A stretch of 64,000 bases of DNA from Leifsonia sp. ku-ls (lineage in GTDB: Bacteria; Actinomycetota; Actinomycetes; Actinomycetales; Microbacteriaceae), in assembly GCA_003367665.1 (NCBI GenBank), contig QKXI01000016.1, positions 1 to 64,000 on the forward strand, in the 5' to 3' direction. Below are positions 10,157 through 17,456 of this stretch, one piece after another; position 1 is the stretch's first letter, and every line of letters begins with the position of its first letter. The notes under the pieces were generated by a model. It was not told where the DNA came from. It ran no database searches and saw only the letters and a program-made list of their open reading frames with translations. The translations under genes and the position numbers were made by a program.

Positions 10157-11420
10157 GGGGTGCCTGCCTGTCTCTCATGAAGGGGATGCCGTCGATCTTG
10201 GTCCCGTTGACGCGCACCTCGTAGTGGAGGTGGCAGCCGGTGGACGCGCCGGTGGTCCCGACGTGCGCGATGGGCTGGCCGGCGCCGACGTGCTGGCCGA
10301 TGCCGACGAGGATGCCGCCGTTGCGGATGTGGGCGTAGCCGGTGTCGATGCCGCCGCCGTTGTCGATGAGCACGAAGTTGCCGTACGAGCCGTTCGGACC
10401 CGCGTAGATGACGGTGCCCTCGTGCGCGGCGTAGATCGGCGCGTTGCAGGCGGCGCCGATGTCGATGCCGAGGTGGTACGTGCTGCCGACGCCGCCGGGC
10501 GACGGGCGGGGGCCGAAACCGTCGGTGATCGGGCCGCCGGCCGGGACGGCCCAGCCCTGCGGGCCGACCGTGCCGCCGGGCAGACCGGCCGAGCCGCGGG
10601 CGGCGGCGGCCGCCGCGGCCGCCGCGACACCGGCCTCGTAGCCGGAGACCACCTTGGTGGTCGTGTCCTTCAGCGCCGCGAGCTGCGCCTGCATGATGAC
10701 GATCTGCTTCTGCTGCTCGGCGAGCTTGCCCTGGGCCGCCTTCGCCGCCTCGACGGCGGCCTGCAGGGCCGCGTCGGCCGCGACCTTGAGCTTCTCGCGG
10801 ACCGCCTTCGCCTCGTCGGCCTGACGCGCGAGCGACTTCGCCGTGTTCTGCGCCGCCTTGGCGTCGGCGTAGACCTTGTTGGACTGCTCGACGAGCTTGG
10901 ACATGCTGCCGAGGTCGGAGAGCAGCCGCTCCGGGCTGGTGGAGGTGGCGTGGTTGCCGCTGAGGAACAGGTTCGCGGACAGGTTGCGGCCACCGGTGCG
11001 GTAGAGCTGCGCGGCGAGCTTGCCGGCCTGGGTGCTGGCGTCGTCGGCCTTCTTCTGGCTCGCCGTGGCCTGCGACTCGAGGTCGAGCGCCTTCATGGTG
11101 GCCGTGTCGAGCGCCTCCTGCGCCGCTTCGAGCTCCTCGCCGCGCTTGACGGCCGCCGCCTGGGTGTCGGCGACCTCCTGCTTGAGCTGACCGATGAGGT
11201 CGTTGATCCGGGTGACCTGCGCGGCGGCGGCGGCCTCGTTCGCCTTCGCGTTCTGCACGTCCTGCCAGCTGGGATAGTCGGCGTAGGCGGGTGCCGCGAC
11301 GGACCCGACCGCGGTCACGACGGCGACGGCGACAGCGGCGAGGGCACCACGGACCAGCCGGCGGCGACCGCCTGCCGGCTCGGTCGGGAGGACCGTTCTG
11401 CTGGTTCTCTGGCGTCTCAT
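10149..11420 (-). CDS. Secreted M23 peptidase with coiled-coil N-terminus
   Basis: 423 aa. The signal peptide is MRRQRTSRTV...LVRGALAAVAVAVVTAVGSVAAPAYA. A coiled coil beginning DYPSWQDVQNAK runs to about residue 255 and is homologous over its length to the neighbouring NlpC/P60 protein. After an Ala run and a Gly/Pro linker comes a LytM/M23 domain with HLGIDIG (metal-binding H...D), GYAHI and HLHYE (HxH), so an active zinc endopeptidase is expected. A longer frame to 11465 exists, but its first 15 residues (MCDRCRYRSE) precede the signal peptide and would place the GTCA repeats in coding sequence, so the ATG at 11420 is chosen. Likely cotranscribed with the downstream NlpC/P60 gene. Confidence 0.88.
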   Translation of the reverse strand: MRRQRTSRTVLPTEPAGGRRRLVRGALAAVAVAVVTAVGSVAAPAYADYPSWQDVQNAKANEAAAAAQVTRINDLIGQLKQEVADTQAAAVKRGEELEAAQEALDTATMKALDLESQATASQKKADDASTQAGKLAAQLYRTGGRNLSANLFLSGNHATSTSPERLLSDLGSMSKLVEQSNKVYADAKAAQNTAKSLARQADEAKAVREKLKVAADAALQAAVEAAKAAQGKLAEQQKQIVIMQAQLAALKDTTTKVVSGYEAGVAAAAAAAAARGSAGLPGGTVGPQGWAVPAGGPITDGFGPRPSPGGVGSTYHLGIDIGAACNAPIYAAHEGTVIYAGPNGSYGNFVLIDNGGGIDTGYAHIRNGGILVGIGQHVGAGQPIAHVGTTGASTGCHLHYEVRVNGTKIDGIPFMRDRQAPLG

Positions 11421-11456
11421 GCTGTTCTCGACCCGCTCACTTCTGTATCGACATCG

Positions 11457-11486
11457 GTCACACACGTCACATCAGTCACCCTGTCA
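11457..11486. promoter_or_regulatory. Four tandem GTCA boxes upstream of the peptidoglycan hydrolase operon
   Basis: GTCA occurs at 11457, 11466, 11475 and 11483 (spacing 9, 9, 8). The first three are GTCAC. The complement of the last gives a TTGACA -35-like hexamer reading toward the M23 gene. The rest of 11421-11773 (353 bases) holds no gene that I can support, only this site and the tRNA promoter region. The arrangement resembles the direct-repeat boxes described for the response regulator MtrA, whose known targets include NlpC/P60 and M23 enzymes. The regulator assignment is inference. Confidence 0.5.
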
Positions 11487-11697
11487 ACAGGCGCAACTCT
11501 ACCAAGGCGGTTCGCGGGACACCCAGTGTCGGATGGCCGGAATCGGTCGGGGGTGGCGTGCCGGCGCACGGGCGGCCGGGGGAGCCGCCTGGCCCGCAGA
11601 CTATGGCGAGGAGCTGCGCCTGCCGGGGATTTGGCGGGGGCGTTGCGAGAAGCGAGACATCCTCGATGCGCCCGACCCGCCCGGGATCCGAGCCCGA

Positions 11698-11727
11698 TTC
11701 GCATTCTCGCTCGCACTTCCGTATGCT
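11698..11727 (+). promoter_or_regulatory. Putative promoter of the tRNA cluster
   Basis: A TTCGCA hexamer at 11698 and TATGCT at 11722 are separated by 18 bases, about 47 bases before tRNA-Glu. The match to a housekeeping sigma consensus is moderate, and this is the most A/T-rich stretch in the interval. Confidence 0.35.
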
Positions 11728-11773
11728 TATGCGTCGGTGGTCATCGGAAAGCGAGAGCGATTCGGGACGATCC

Positions 11774-11846
11774 GGCCCCATCGTTTAGCGGCCTAGGACG
11801 CCGCCCTTTCACGGCGGTAGCACGGGTTCGAATCCCGTTGGGGTCA
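11774..11846 (+). tRNA. tRNA-Glu (TTC)
   Basis: Acceptor GGCCCCA pairs with TGGGGTC. The anticodon arm CCGCC-CTTTCAC-GGCGG has TTC at 11808-11810. The T-arm ACGGG-TTCGAAT-CCCGT is intact. The discriminator is A and no CCA is encoded. First of three tRNA genes on this strand. Confidence 0.95.
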
Positions 11847-11884
11847 CGTCCAACGGCCACTACAATTGAAAAGCAACACACTAA

Positions 11885-11961
11885 GGCCCTGTAGCGCAGT
11901 CGGTTAGCGTGCCGCCCTGTCACGGCGGAGGTCGCGGGTTCAAGTCCCGTCAGGGTCGCCA
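11885..11961 (+). tRNA. tRNA-Asp (GTC)
   Basis: Acceptor GGCCCTG pairs with CAGGGTC. The anticodon stem CCGCC...GGCGG encloses loop CTGTCAC with anticodon GTC. The T-arm GCGGG-TTCAAGT-CCCGT follows, then discriminator G and an encoded CCA. It is 38 bases downstream of tRNA-Glu, so probably on the same transcript. Confidence 0.95.
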
Positions 11962-11967
11962 CGGCGA

Positions 11968-11993
11968 GAAGCCCTTCCATCCGGAAGGGCTTC
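11968..11993 (+). terminator. Hairpin after tRNA-Asp
   Basis: GAAGCCCTTCC and GGAAGGGCTTC form an 11-bp perfect stem with a 4-base loop, seven bases after the tRNA-Asp CCA. There is no clear U-run, so it may be a processing or weak termination hairpin. Two further short perfect hairpins follow before tRNA-Phe (12001-12020 and 12022-12035). Confidence 0.6.
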
Positions 11994-12037
11994 CGTCTAT
12001 GGCCGCTGCTCGCAGCGGCCCGTCGCCTCGGCGACAC

Positions 12038-12113
12038 GGCTCTGTAGCTCAGTTGGTAGAGCGTTCGACTGAAAATCGAAAGGTCACCGGATCGATGCCG
12101 GTCGGAGCCACCA
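12038..12113 (+). tRNA. tRNA-Phe (GAA)
   Basis: Acceptor GGCTCTG pairs with CGGAGCC (one G-U). The D-arm is GCTCAGTTGGTAGAGC. The anticodon arm TCGA-CTGAAAA-TCGA carries GAA, and CCA is encoded. The T-loop reads ATCGATG instead of the usual TTCGA(A/G)T, with stem ACCGG/CCGGT intact. Confidence 0.94.
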
Positions 12114-12120
12114 GAAGAAG

Positions 12121-12159
12121 AAACCCCCGGTCCGATGAGGATGTGGGGGTTTTCTTTTT
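12121..12159 (+). terminator. Intrinsic terminator after tRNA-Phe
   Basis: AAACCCCC at 12121-12128 pairs with GGGGGTTT at 12145-12152 and is followed by a T-rich run (TTTTCTTTTT). It ends the tRNA transcript and, because the left arm has an A-run (preceded by GAAGAAG), could also stop the convergent lipoprotein transcript from the right. Confidence 0.85.
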
Positions 12160-12213
12160 CGGTGCCTGGCACGACCTGCTCGTCCGGGCACTCCGGACGA
12201 CGAGGACGGTGGA

Positions 12214-12696
12214 TCAGCTCTTCTTGAGCTTGATCGTGGTCGTCGTGCCCAGGGCGCTGGCCGAGTAGCTGATGGTGTCGTCCTGGAAGGTGAACTCCTT
12301 GGTGTCGTCCTGCGACGCCAGCATCGCGGACGCTGTTGCTTCCTGGTCGCGGGTCGACGTCCACTTGTACGGGGTCGTGGCATCTGCGGGAGCCGTGAAG
12401 CTGCCGACCCAGTAGATCGACTTCGTGTCGCCATTGTCGGCGACCCAGTTGATCGAGATGACGTCGCCGGAGATCTCGGCCTCCTGGTAGGAGTCGGCAG
12501 CCGACGAGTTGGTCTGCTTCCAGGTGCCGGTGAGGTCGGGGGCCTGGGGAACCTGCTTCGTCGGCTCCGTGGCGGAGCTGTCCTTTGACCCGGTAGAGGA
12601 TGACGCCGGCGCAGCGCCCGGGGTGGTGCTGCACCCGGCCAGGGTGACGGCGGCCGAGAGAGCGACGGCAAGGGCGAAAGGTGTGAGTTTGTTCAT
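12214..12696 (-). CDS. Small secreted lipoprotein of unknown function
   Basis: 160 aa from the ATG at 12696, which has a GGAAG Shine-Dalgarno seven bases upstream; an in-frame extension lacks one. The signal sequence MNKLTPFALAVALSAAVTLAGCSTT contains a lipobox (LAGC) with Cys at residue 22. A Ser/Thr/Pro-rich spacer follows, then a ~100-residue beta-rich domain (LTGTWKQTNSSAADSYQEAEI...SIYWVGSF...) reminiscent of lipocalin-like proteins of actinobacteria. I do not recognise a named family. Its base composition is noticeably less GC-rich than its neighbours and it lies beside a tRNA gene, a possible sign of acquisition. Confidence 0.8.
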   Translation of the reverse strand: MNKLTPFALAVALSAAVTLAGCSTTPGAAPASSSTGSKDSSATEPTKQVPQAPDLTGTWKQTNSSAADSYQEAEISGDVISINWVADNGDTKSIYWVGSFTAPADATTPYKWTSTRDQEATASAMLASQDDTKEFTFQDDTISYSASALGTTTTIKLKKS

Positions 12697-12937
12697 GATC
12701 GCTTCCATCGTGGCAGGTACGGGACGCGTTCTCAGCACCCCCATCCTGGGGCGGTGCTCTCGTCGGTCGGGTCGCTTCCGCGTTCGACGCCGCCATCGTC
12801 AGCCCCTCCCGCCGCCGGTAGCCCGACTCGCACCAGCCGTCGTCCCACATAGCGCCCCGCCGTGCTCCAGCCCTTTCACTACGCTTTCTGACGTCCCGGT
12901 TCGCGCTCGCGCGTCGCCCGCGGCAAGATCCCGTGAC

Positions 12938-14116
12938 ATGAGCTTCGGACCGGCCCGCCCCCTGGAGCAGCTGTACGCGACCAGGTCGAGCATCAAGTGG
13001 CGCCGCTACCCCGTCGACGTGCTGCCCGTCTTCGTCGCGGAGATGGACTTCGACGTCGAGCCGGCGATCCTCGACCGGGTGGCCGAGACGCTGCGCAACT
13101 CGGACACCGGCTACCTCGACTCGGCCGGCCCGCTCGCCCCCGCCTTCGCCGCCTTCGCCCGCGACGAGTGGGCGTGGGAGATCGACCCGGCCTGGGTGCA
13201 CCTGGCCACCGACGTGACGGTCGGGGTGGTGGAGGCGCTTCGGCTGGTCCTGCCCGAGGCGGGCGGGCGGGTCGTGGTCACGCCGCCGGTGTACCCACCG
13301 TTCTTCGAGATGGTGCAGGAAGCCGACGCCGTCGCGGTCACCGTGCCGCTGTGCGAGGAGGCGGGCTGGGCGCTCGACCTCGCCGGGATCGAGGCCGCGT
13401 TCGCCGCGGGCGCCGACGCCCTGCTGCTGTGCAATCCGCAGAACCCGACCGGGCGATGTCACAGCCGGGATACGCTGGAGCGGCTCGCCGCCCTGGCCGC
13501 GAGGTACGGCGTCTTCGTCGTCAGCGACGAGGTGCATGCCCCGCTCACGCATCCCGGTGGACGCTTCACCCCCTTCGCCCCGGTCGCCCGGGCCGCCGGC
13601 GCCCTCGCCGTCACGGTCAGCTCCGCCAGCAAGGCCTGGAATCTCGCCGCCCTCAAGTGCGCGGTCGTCGTGGCGGCGGACGAACGCGCCGCCACACTCT
13701 TGACGACGCTGCCGGAGGAGCTGGCCGCGCGCACCAGCATCCTCGGCCTCCACGCCAACGTCGCCGCGCTCTCCTGCCGCGACTGGCGCGACGACCTGGT
13801 GGATGCGATCGTCGGCAACGTTCGACTGCTCGAGTCCGAGCTGGCCGCGCACGCGCCGTCGGTGCGCGTCGTCCGGCCCGACGCCGGGTATCTGGCGTGG
13901 CTGGACTTCCGCGAGACGGGCCTCGGCGACGACCCGGCGCGCGTGCTGATCGAGACCGGCCGCGTCGCCCTCAACTCGGGGCTGCCGTTCGGCGAGCCCG
14001 GCCGCGGCTTCGCGCGCATCAACCTGGCCTGCAACCCGTCCACCGTCGTAGAGGCCGTCCGCCGCATCGCGGCGACGGTCGCCGCCCACCCCGCCGGCGT
14101 CGCGCTCGCGCGCTGA
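12938..14116 (+). CDS. PatB/MalY-family PLP-dependent aminotransferase (putative C-S lyase)
   Basis: 392 aa, fold type I PLP enzyme. Motifs are FVAEMDFDVEPAIL near the N-terminus (typical of the PatB/MalY group), TPPVYPPFFEMV, LCNPQNPTGR, VVSDEVHAPL (PLP-ring Asp), the Schiff-base Lys in SSASKAWNLAALKCA and the C-terminal Arg in GRGFARINLACNP. Members cleave cystathionine or cysteine conjugates or act as aminotransferases; the substrate cannot be read here. Upstream in-frame sequence is not protein-like, so the ATG at 12938 is the start. The 241 bases between it and the divergent lipoprotein should hold both promoters; I see no clear operator there. Confidence 0.88.
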   Translation: MSFGPARPLEQLYATRSSIKWRRYPVDVLPVFVAEMDFDVEPAILDRVAETLRNSDTGYLDSAGPLAPAFAAFARDEWAWEIDPAWVHLATDVTVGVVEALRLVLPEAGGRVVVTPPVYPPFFEMVQEADAVAVTVPLCEEAGWALDLAGIEAAFAAGADALLLCNPQNPTGRCHSRDTLERLAALAARYGVFVVSDEVHAPLTHPGGRFTPFAPVARAAGALAVTVSSASKAWNLAALKCAVVVAADERAATLLTTLPEELAARTSILGLHANVAALSCRDWRDDLVDAIVGNVRLLESELAAHAPSVRVVRPDAGYLAWLDFRETGLGDDPARVLIETGRVALNSGLPFGEPGRGFARINLACNPSTVVEAVRRIAATVAAHPAGVALAR

Positions 14117-14137
14117 GGCGCCTCTCCCCTCCCCGGG

Positions 14138-15397
14138 TCAGAGAAGCGCAGAGACTCCGGTCGCCACGGAGTAGATCGCGAGGCCGGCCAGCGCCCCGAC
14201 GACCGTGCCGTTGATGCGGATGAACTGGAGGTCGCGGCCCACCTGGGTCTCGATCTTGTCGGTGGTCTCGGCGGGGTCCCACGACTGCACGGTCTCGGTG
14301 ATGACGTGCGCGATGTCGCCGCGGTAGGAGGTGACGAGGTGCAGGGCGGCCTCCGTCAGGCGGGAGTTCAGCGAGGCGCGCAGCTCGTCGTCGGAGAGGA
14401 GCCGGCCGGCCGCGCCGGCGAGGAGCGTCTCCGCCCGTCGTCGCAGCTCGCCATCCTCGTCCGCGAGCGCGTCCATCGCGGCGCCACGGGCGGCCGCCCA
14501 GGCGGAGGAAGCCAGCTCGCGGATGCGCGGATCGTCGAAGGCTCGCCCCTTGGCCTGCTCCAGCCGGGCGATCGTCGCCTCGTCGTGCTGCAGCCGCTCC
14601 GCGAGCTGCGCGAGGTAGTCGTCGAGCGACCGCCGGAGGCGGTGGTCCGGGTCGTCGCGCAGCTCGCGCACGAACCGGCGTGCCTGCGCGTGCAGGCGCT
14701 CGTCGATCGCGCGGTCGACGAACGACGGCAGCCACGAGGGCAGGCGCCGCGACACGACGGACTCGAAGGCCTCGGGATGGGCGGCCAGCCACTCGTCGAG
14801 CCGGTCCAGCAGCAGGTCCACCGCCTCCCGGTGGCCGCCGGAGCTCAGCACGCGCTCGCCCAGCCGGCCGAGCGGCGGCCCCCACTCCGGCGCCACGAGC
14901 TGGGCGCGCACGACGGCCTCCACCGCCTCCCGCATCCGCTCGTCGTCGAGCAGGGCCGCCAGGCCCGTCACGCCCTGGGCGAGCTCCGCGACCACGCGCC
15001 GCGCGATCCGCGGCTCGGCGAGCCAGCGCGCGGCGGCCCCGGCGAGGTCGATGGTGGCCAGCTTGCCGGCGACCACCTCGTCGGAGAGGAAGTTGGTCTC
15101 CACGAACGCGCCGAGGCTCGCCCCGATCTCGTCCTTCCTGGTCGGGATGATCGCGGTGTGCGGGATGCGCAGCCCGAGCGGATGCCGGAACAGAGCGGTC
15201 ACGGCGAACCAGTCCGCCAGCGCGCCCACCATCGCCCCCTCGGCGGCGGCGCGGACGAAGCCGAGCCACGGGTAGCGGTCCTGCAGGGCGAAGGCGACGG
15301 CGAACACGACGGCCGCCACGACGAGCAGACTGGTGGCGAGCGCCTTCATGCGCCGCAGCGCGATCCGGCGCTCGGCGTCGGTGGGAAGGGCGGTCAC
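14138..15397 (-). CDS. DUF445 family membrane protein
   Basis: 419 aa. An N-terminal hydrophobic segment (ALATSLLVVAAVVFAVAFAL) is followed by the family hallmark GFVRAAAEGAMVGALADWFAVTALFRHPLGLRIPHTAIIP. A long, charged, helical middle region follows, and a C-terminal hydrophobic end reads VVGALAGLAIYSVATGVSALL. DUF445 proteins are inner-membrane proteins of unknown function; the C-terminal block INGTVVGALAGL is also typical. Convergent with the PatB-like gene, 21 bases apart. Confidence 0.88.
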   Translation of the reverse strand: MTALPTDAERRIALRRMKALATSLLVVAAVVFAVAFALQDRYPWLGFVRAAAEGAMVGALADWFAVTALFRHPLGLRIPHTAIIPTRKDEIGASLGAFVETNFLSDEVVAGKLATIDLAGAAARWLAEPRIARRVVAELAQGVTGLAALLDDERMREAVEAVVRAQLVAPEWGPPLGRLGERVLSSGGHREAVDLLLDRLDEWLAAHPEAFESVVSRRLPSWLPSFVDRAIDERLHAQARRFVRELRDDPDHRLRRSLDDYLAQLAERLQHDEATIARLEQAKGRAFDDPRIRELASSAWAAARGAAMDALADEDGELRRRAETLLAGAAGRLLSDDELRASLNSRLTEAALHLVTSYRGDIAHVITETVQSWDPAETTDKIETQVGRDLQFIRINGTVVGALAGLAIYSVATGVSALL

Positions 15398-15435
15398 GCG
15401 GCGGCGTCCTGGATGCGCATTCCGGACCTCCTCGG

Positions 15436-15457
15436 CACGGGGACGTGGTCGTCCCCA
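15436..15457 (-). terminator. Hairpin downstream of the RibD-like gene
   Basis: GGGGAC (15439-15444) and GTCCCC (15451-15456) form a perfect stem with a six-base loop, just after the reductase stop on this strand and before DUF445. There is no U-tract, so termination is uncertain. Confidence 0.35.
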
Positions 15458-15463
15458 CGGTAC

Positions 15464-16033
15464 TCACCCGTGCCGTCGGTAGTGCAGCAGGAGGCAGCCG
15501 CCGGAGCGCTCCGCCTCCACCAGGTCGAACCGCTGGAGCTCCCCATCGTCGCCGAACAGGCGCACCCCCTCGCCGGCGAGGCTGGGGGCGAGCACGAGCC
15601 GCAGGTCGTCGACGAGGCCGGCGGCCAGGAGAGCGCGCGCGAGAGACAGGCTCCCGTGGATGCCGATGTCGCCGCCCGGCTGCCGCTTGAGCTCGGCGAC
15701 GAACGGCGCCGCCGGCGCAGTGACCGCGTGCGACTCCGCCCACGCGAGCTCGTCCGGCGACGAGGTGAAGACGTACTTCGGCGTCGCGTTGATGAAGTCC
15801 GCGAACGGCTGCACGTCGGCGGTCGGCCAGTAGGGCGCCCACTTCTCGTAGGTGCGCCGGCCGAGCAGCACGGCGTCCTGGGTCGCGATCGTCTCGGCCA
15901 GGAAGTCGCCCAGCTTCGAGCCGGTGTCCCGCAGCCAGTCGCGCTCCCCGGGTTCGTCGGCGAACCCGTCGAGCGACATCAGCTCGTAGAGCACGACGCG
16001 TCGGCTGTCGGCAGGGGTCGGGGTGTCGCTCAC
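15464..16033 (-). CDS. RibD C-terminal/dihydrofolate reductase-family protein
   Basis: 189 aa. The N-terminal VVLYELMSLDGFADEPGERDW, LLGRRTYEKWAPYW and GDIGIHGSLSLARALLAAGLVDDLRLVLAPSLAGEGVRLF match the RibD_C (DHFR-like) superfamily, NADPH-dependent reductases common as stand-alone genes in actinobacteria. The in vivo substrate is unknown, and the enzyme is distinct from a true FolA. Its neighbours on the same strand (DUF445, AraC) give no pathway hint, although the AraC-type gene just upstream may regulate it. Confidence 0.85.
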   Translation of the reverse strand: MSDTPTPADSRRVVLYELMSLDGFADEPGERDWLRDTGSKLGDFLAETIATQDAVLLGRRTYEKWAPYWPTADVQPFADFINATPKYVFTSSPDELAWAESHAVTAPAAPFVAELKRQPGGDIGIHGSLSLARALLAAGLVDDLRLVLAPSLAGEGVRLFGDDGELQRFDLVEAERSGGCLLLHYRRHG

Positions 16034-16075
16034 GGTGGTCTCCTCGTCCGCGCCTCACTCGGGCGCTCTCGGACG

Positions 16076-16810
16076 CTACCGACCGTCTGCCGTCTCCGTC
16101 TTGTACAGCAGCGACAGCGGTCTTCCGGGCTCCTCGCCCGCGGCCAGCTCCGAGGCGGTCGGCCCGATGAAGCGGCGGAGCGACCGCGCCAGGTGCGGCT
16201 GGTCGAAGTAGCCGGCGTCCTGGGCGACGGACGCCGGCGCCTCGCCCGCCTGCAGTCGGAGGGCGGCGTCGTGGGCGCGCTCGATCTGGCGGACGGTCCC
16301 CTGCGGCAGGCCGGTCGCGGCCCGGTGGCGACGTTGCCGTGTCCGCTCGCTCACGGACCCGTCGTGCGCGTCGGCCACCAGCAGCAGCTCCTGCCGCACG
16401 AGCAGCGCCACGAAGGCCTCCGCATCCTCGTATCGCGGGACGGGGAGGCGCGCTCCGCCGAGGTGGAGCCAGCGCCCATCGAGCGGAAGCTCCACGAACC
16501 GGTCGACGAGGCCGACCGTCGGCAGCGCGGGCAGGAACGTCCCGAGCGCGAGCCGCACGCCGAGGAACGCGGCTCCGGCCGGCACCGGCGCCTGCGACGC
16601 CGTCGACTCGGGCCCCTGGACGCCCGCGTGCCGGCCGTCCGGCCCCTCCCAGAACACGACGTCCCACTGGGCGCGCGCGACCGAGGTCATCGTGGTCGTG
16701 TCCCGGCTGCGGCTGCGCCAGACCCGCTCGATCAGCCGGGACTCGGAGGGCCGGTGCTGGAACCGGAGCGCTCCGGCGCCTTCCGCCGTACGCTCGTCGG
16801 TCGCCCCCAT
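16076..16810 (-). CDS. AraC-family transcriptional regulator
   Basis: 244 aa. The C-terminal ~100 residues carry the two-helix-turn-helix AraC module: RRHRAATGLPQGTVRQIERAHDAALRLQAGEAP, then SVAQDAGYFDQPHLARSLRRFIGPTASEL, where the second HTH has the usual GYFDQPHLAR...FIGPTASE signature. The N-terminal region resembles the sensory part of DUF6597-type AraC proteins but has no identifiable ligand motif. It is 42 bases upstream of the RibD-like gene on the same strand, so it could regulate that gene or itself. Confidence 0.88.
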   Translation of the reverse strand: MGATDERTAEGAGALRFQHRPSESRLIERVWRSRSRDTTTMTSVARAQWDVVFWEGPDGRHAGVQGPESTASQAPVPAGAAFLGVRLALGTFLPALPTVGLVDRFVELPLDGRWLHLGGARLPVPRYEDAEAFVALLVRQELLLVADAHDGSVSERTRQRRHRAATGLPQGTVRQIERAHDAALRLQAGEAPASVAQDAGYFDQPHLARSLRRFIGPTASELAAGEEPGRPLSLLYKTETADGR

Positions 16811-16820
16811 GGACCGAATG

Positions 16821-17456
16821 CTAGAGCAAGGACGCCGCGCTGTCGCCGCCCGGGCGAAGGATGCCGCGCGGCTCCGACCACACGCCGTCGCCGGCGAGGG
16901 CCGCGTAGGCGAGGCGCTCGACGGCCGACGCGCCCTCCGGCAGGGGATGCGCCACGACGTCCTCCGGCGTGGACCGGAACACGAACTTCGCCAGCGAGCG
17001 CGCGCCGTCGGCGGTGCGGGGCGCCGGCGCGATGTCGAAGCGGGCGGCGAAGCGGCGCACGTTCGAGGTCGGCGGGAGCTGTTGCACCGCCGGATCCAGC
17101 ATCCAGCTCTCGCACACCAGCGGCGCGCCGTCGGCGAAGTACCGCTCCGCCCACGCCAGCGAGGCGTCGACGGCCGCGGGGTCCAGCCGGCCGGTCTCCG
17201 GGATGTGGACGTGGCGGCCGTGCGGTCCGGCGTCCCGCTCGAACTGCAGCCGGCCGAGGGCGAGCACCCGCCCGGTGAGCACCTGGTGCAGCCAGTCGTC
17301 GTCGACCAGGTCGCCGTAGAGCCGGACCTTGCGCGGGATGTCCGCCAGCGACGCCTCCGCGACGCCGGCCGGCACGCCCCGGGCCACCAGGGCGGCGACG
17401 GCCTCGTCGGGACGCTGCTCCAGCGCGGCGAGCAGCTCCTGCCGGGTCGTGGTCAC
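16821..17456 (-). CDS. Short acyltransferase-domain (GNAT_C-like) protein
   Basis: 211 aa. Residues ~50 to 200 match the GNAT-like C-terminal domain found in actinobacterial acyltransferase-domain proteins: VLALGRLQFERD, HVHIPETGRLDPAAVDASLAWAERYF, LVCESWMLDPAVQQLPPTSNVRRFAARF. The usual N-terminal N-acyltransferase domain is reduced to about 45 residues, so this looks like a shortened family member. The GTG start overlaps the stop of the Gfo/Idh gene (GTGA). As last gene of the ABC-GH36 operon it may acylate or deacylate a sugar, but no activity can be read from the sequence. An upstream extension in this frame is a shadow inside the Gfo/Idh gene. Confidence 0.75.
   Translation of the reverse strand: MTTTRQELLAALEQRPDEAVAALVARGVPAGVAEASLADIPRKVRLYGDLVDDDWLHQVLTGRVLALGRLQFERDAGPHGRHVHIPETGRLDPAAVDASLAWAERYFADGAPLVCESWMLDPAVQQLPPTSNVRRFAARFDIAPAPRTADGARSLAKFVFRSTPEDVVAHPLPEGASAVERLAYAALAGDGVWSEPRGILRPGGDSAASLL

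Noticed and set aside
10059-11894. Long plus-strand frame across the peptidoglycan hydrolase region
   Set aside because: It is the antisense of M23/NlpC codons, rich in Arg/Leu/Gly with no domain, and runs over tRNA genes.
12038-12113. tRNA-Phe as an integration site for an island
   Set aside because: There is no integrase, no repeated 3' end of the tRNA and no other mobile gene nearby. The lower GC of the lipoprotein is not enough.
12509-12937. In-frame N-terminal extension of the PatB/MalY gene
   Set aside because: The 143 extra residues overlap the divergent lipoprotein gene and are low-quality sequence, while the conserved enzyme starts at the ATG at 12938.
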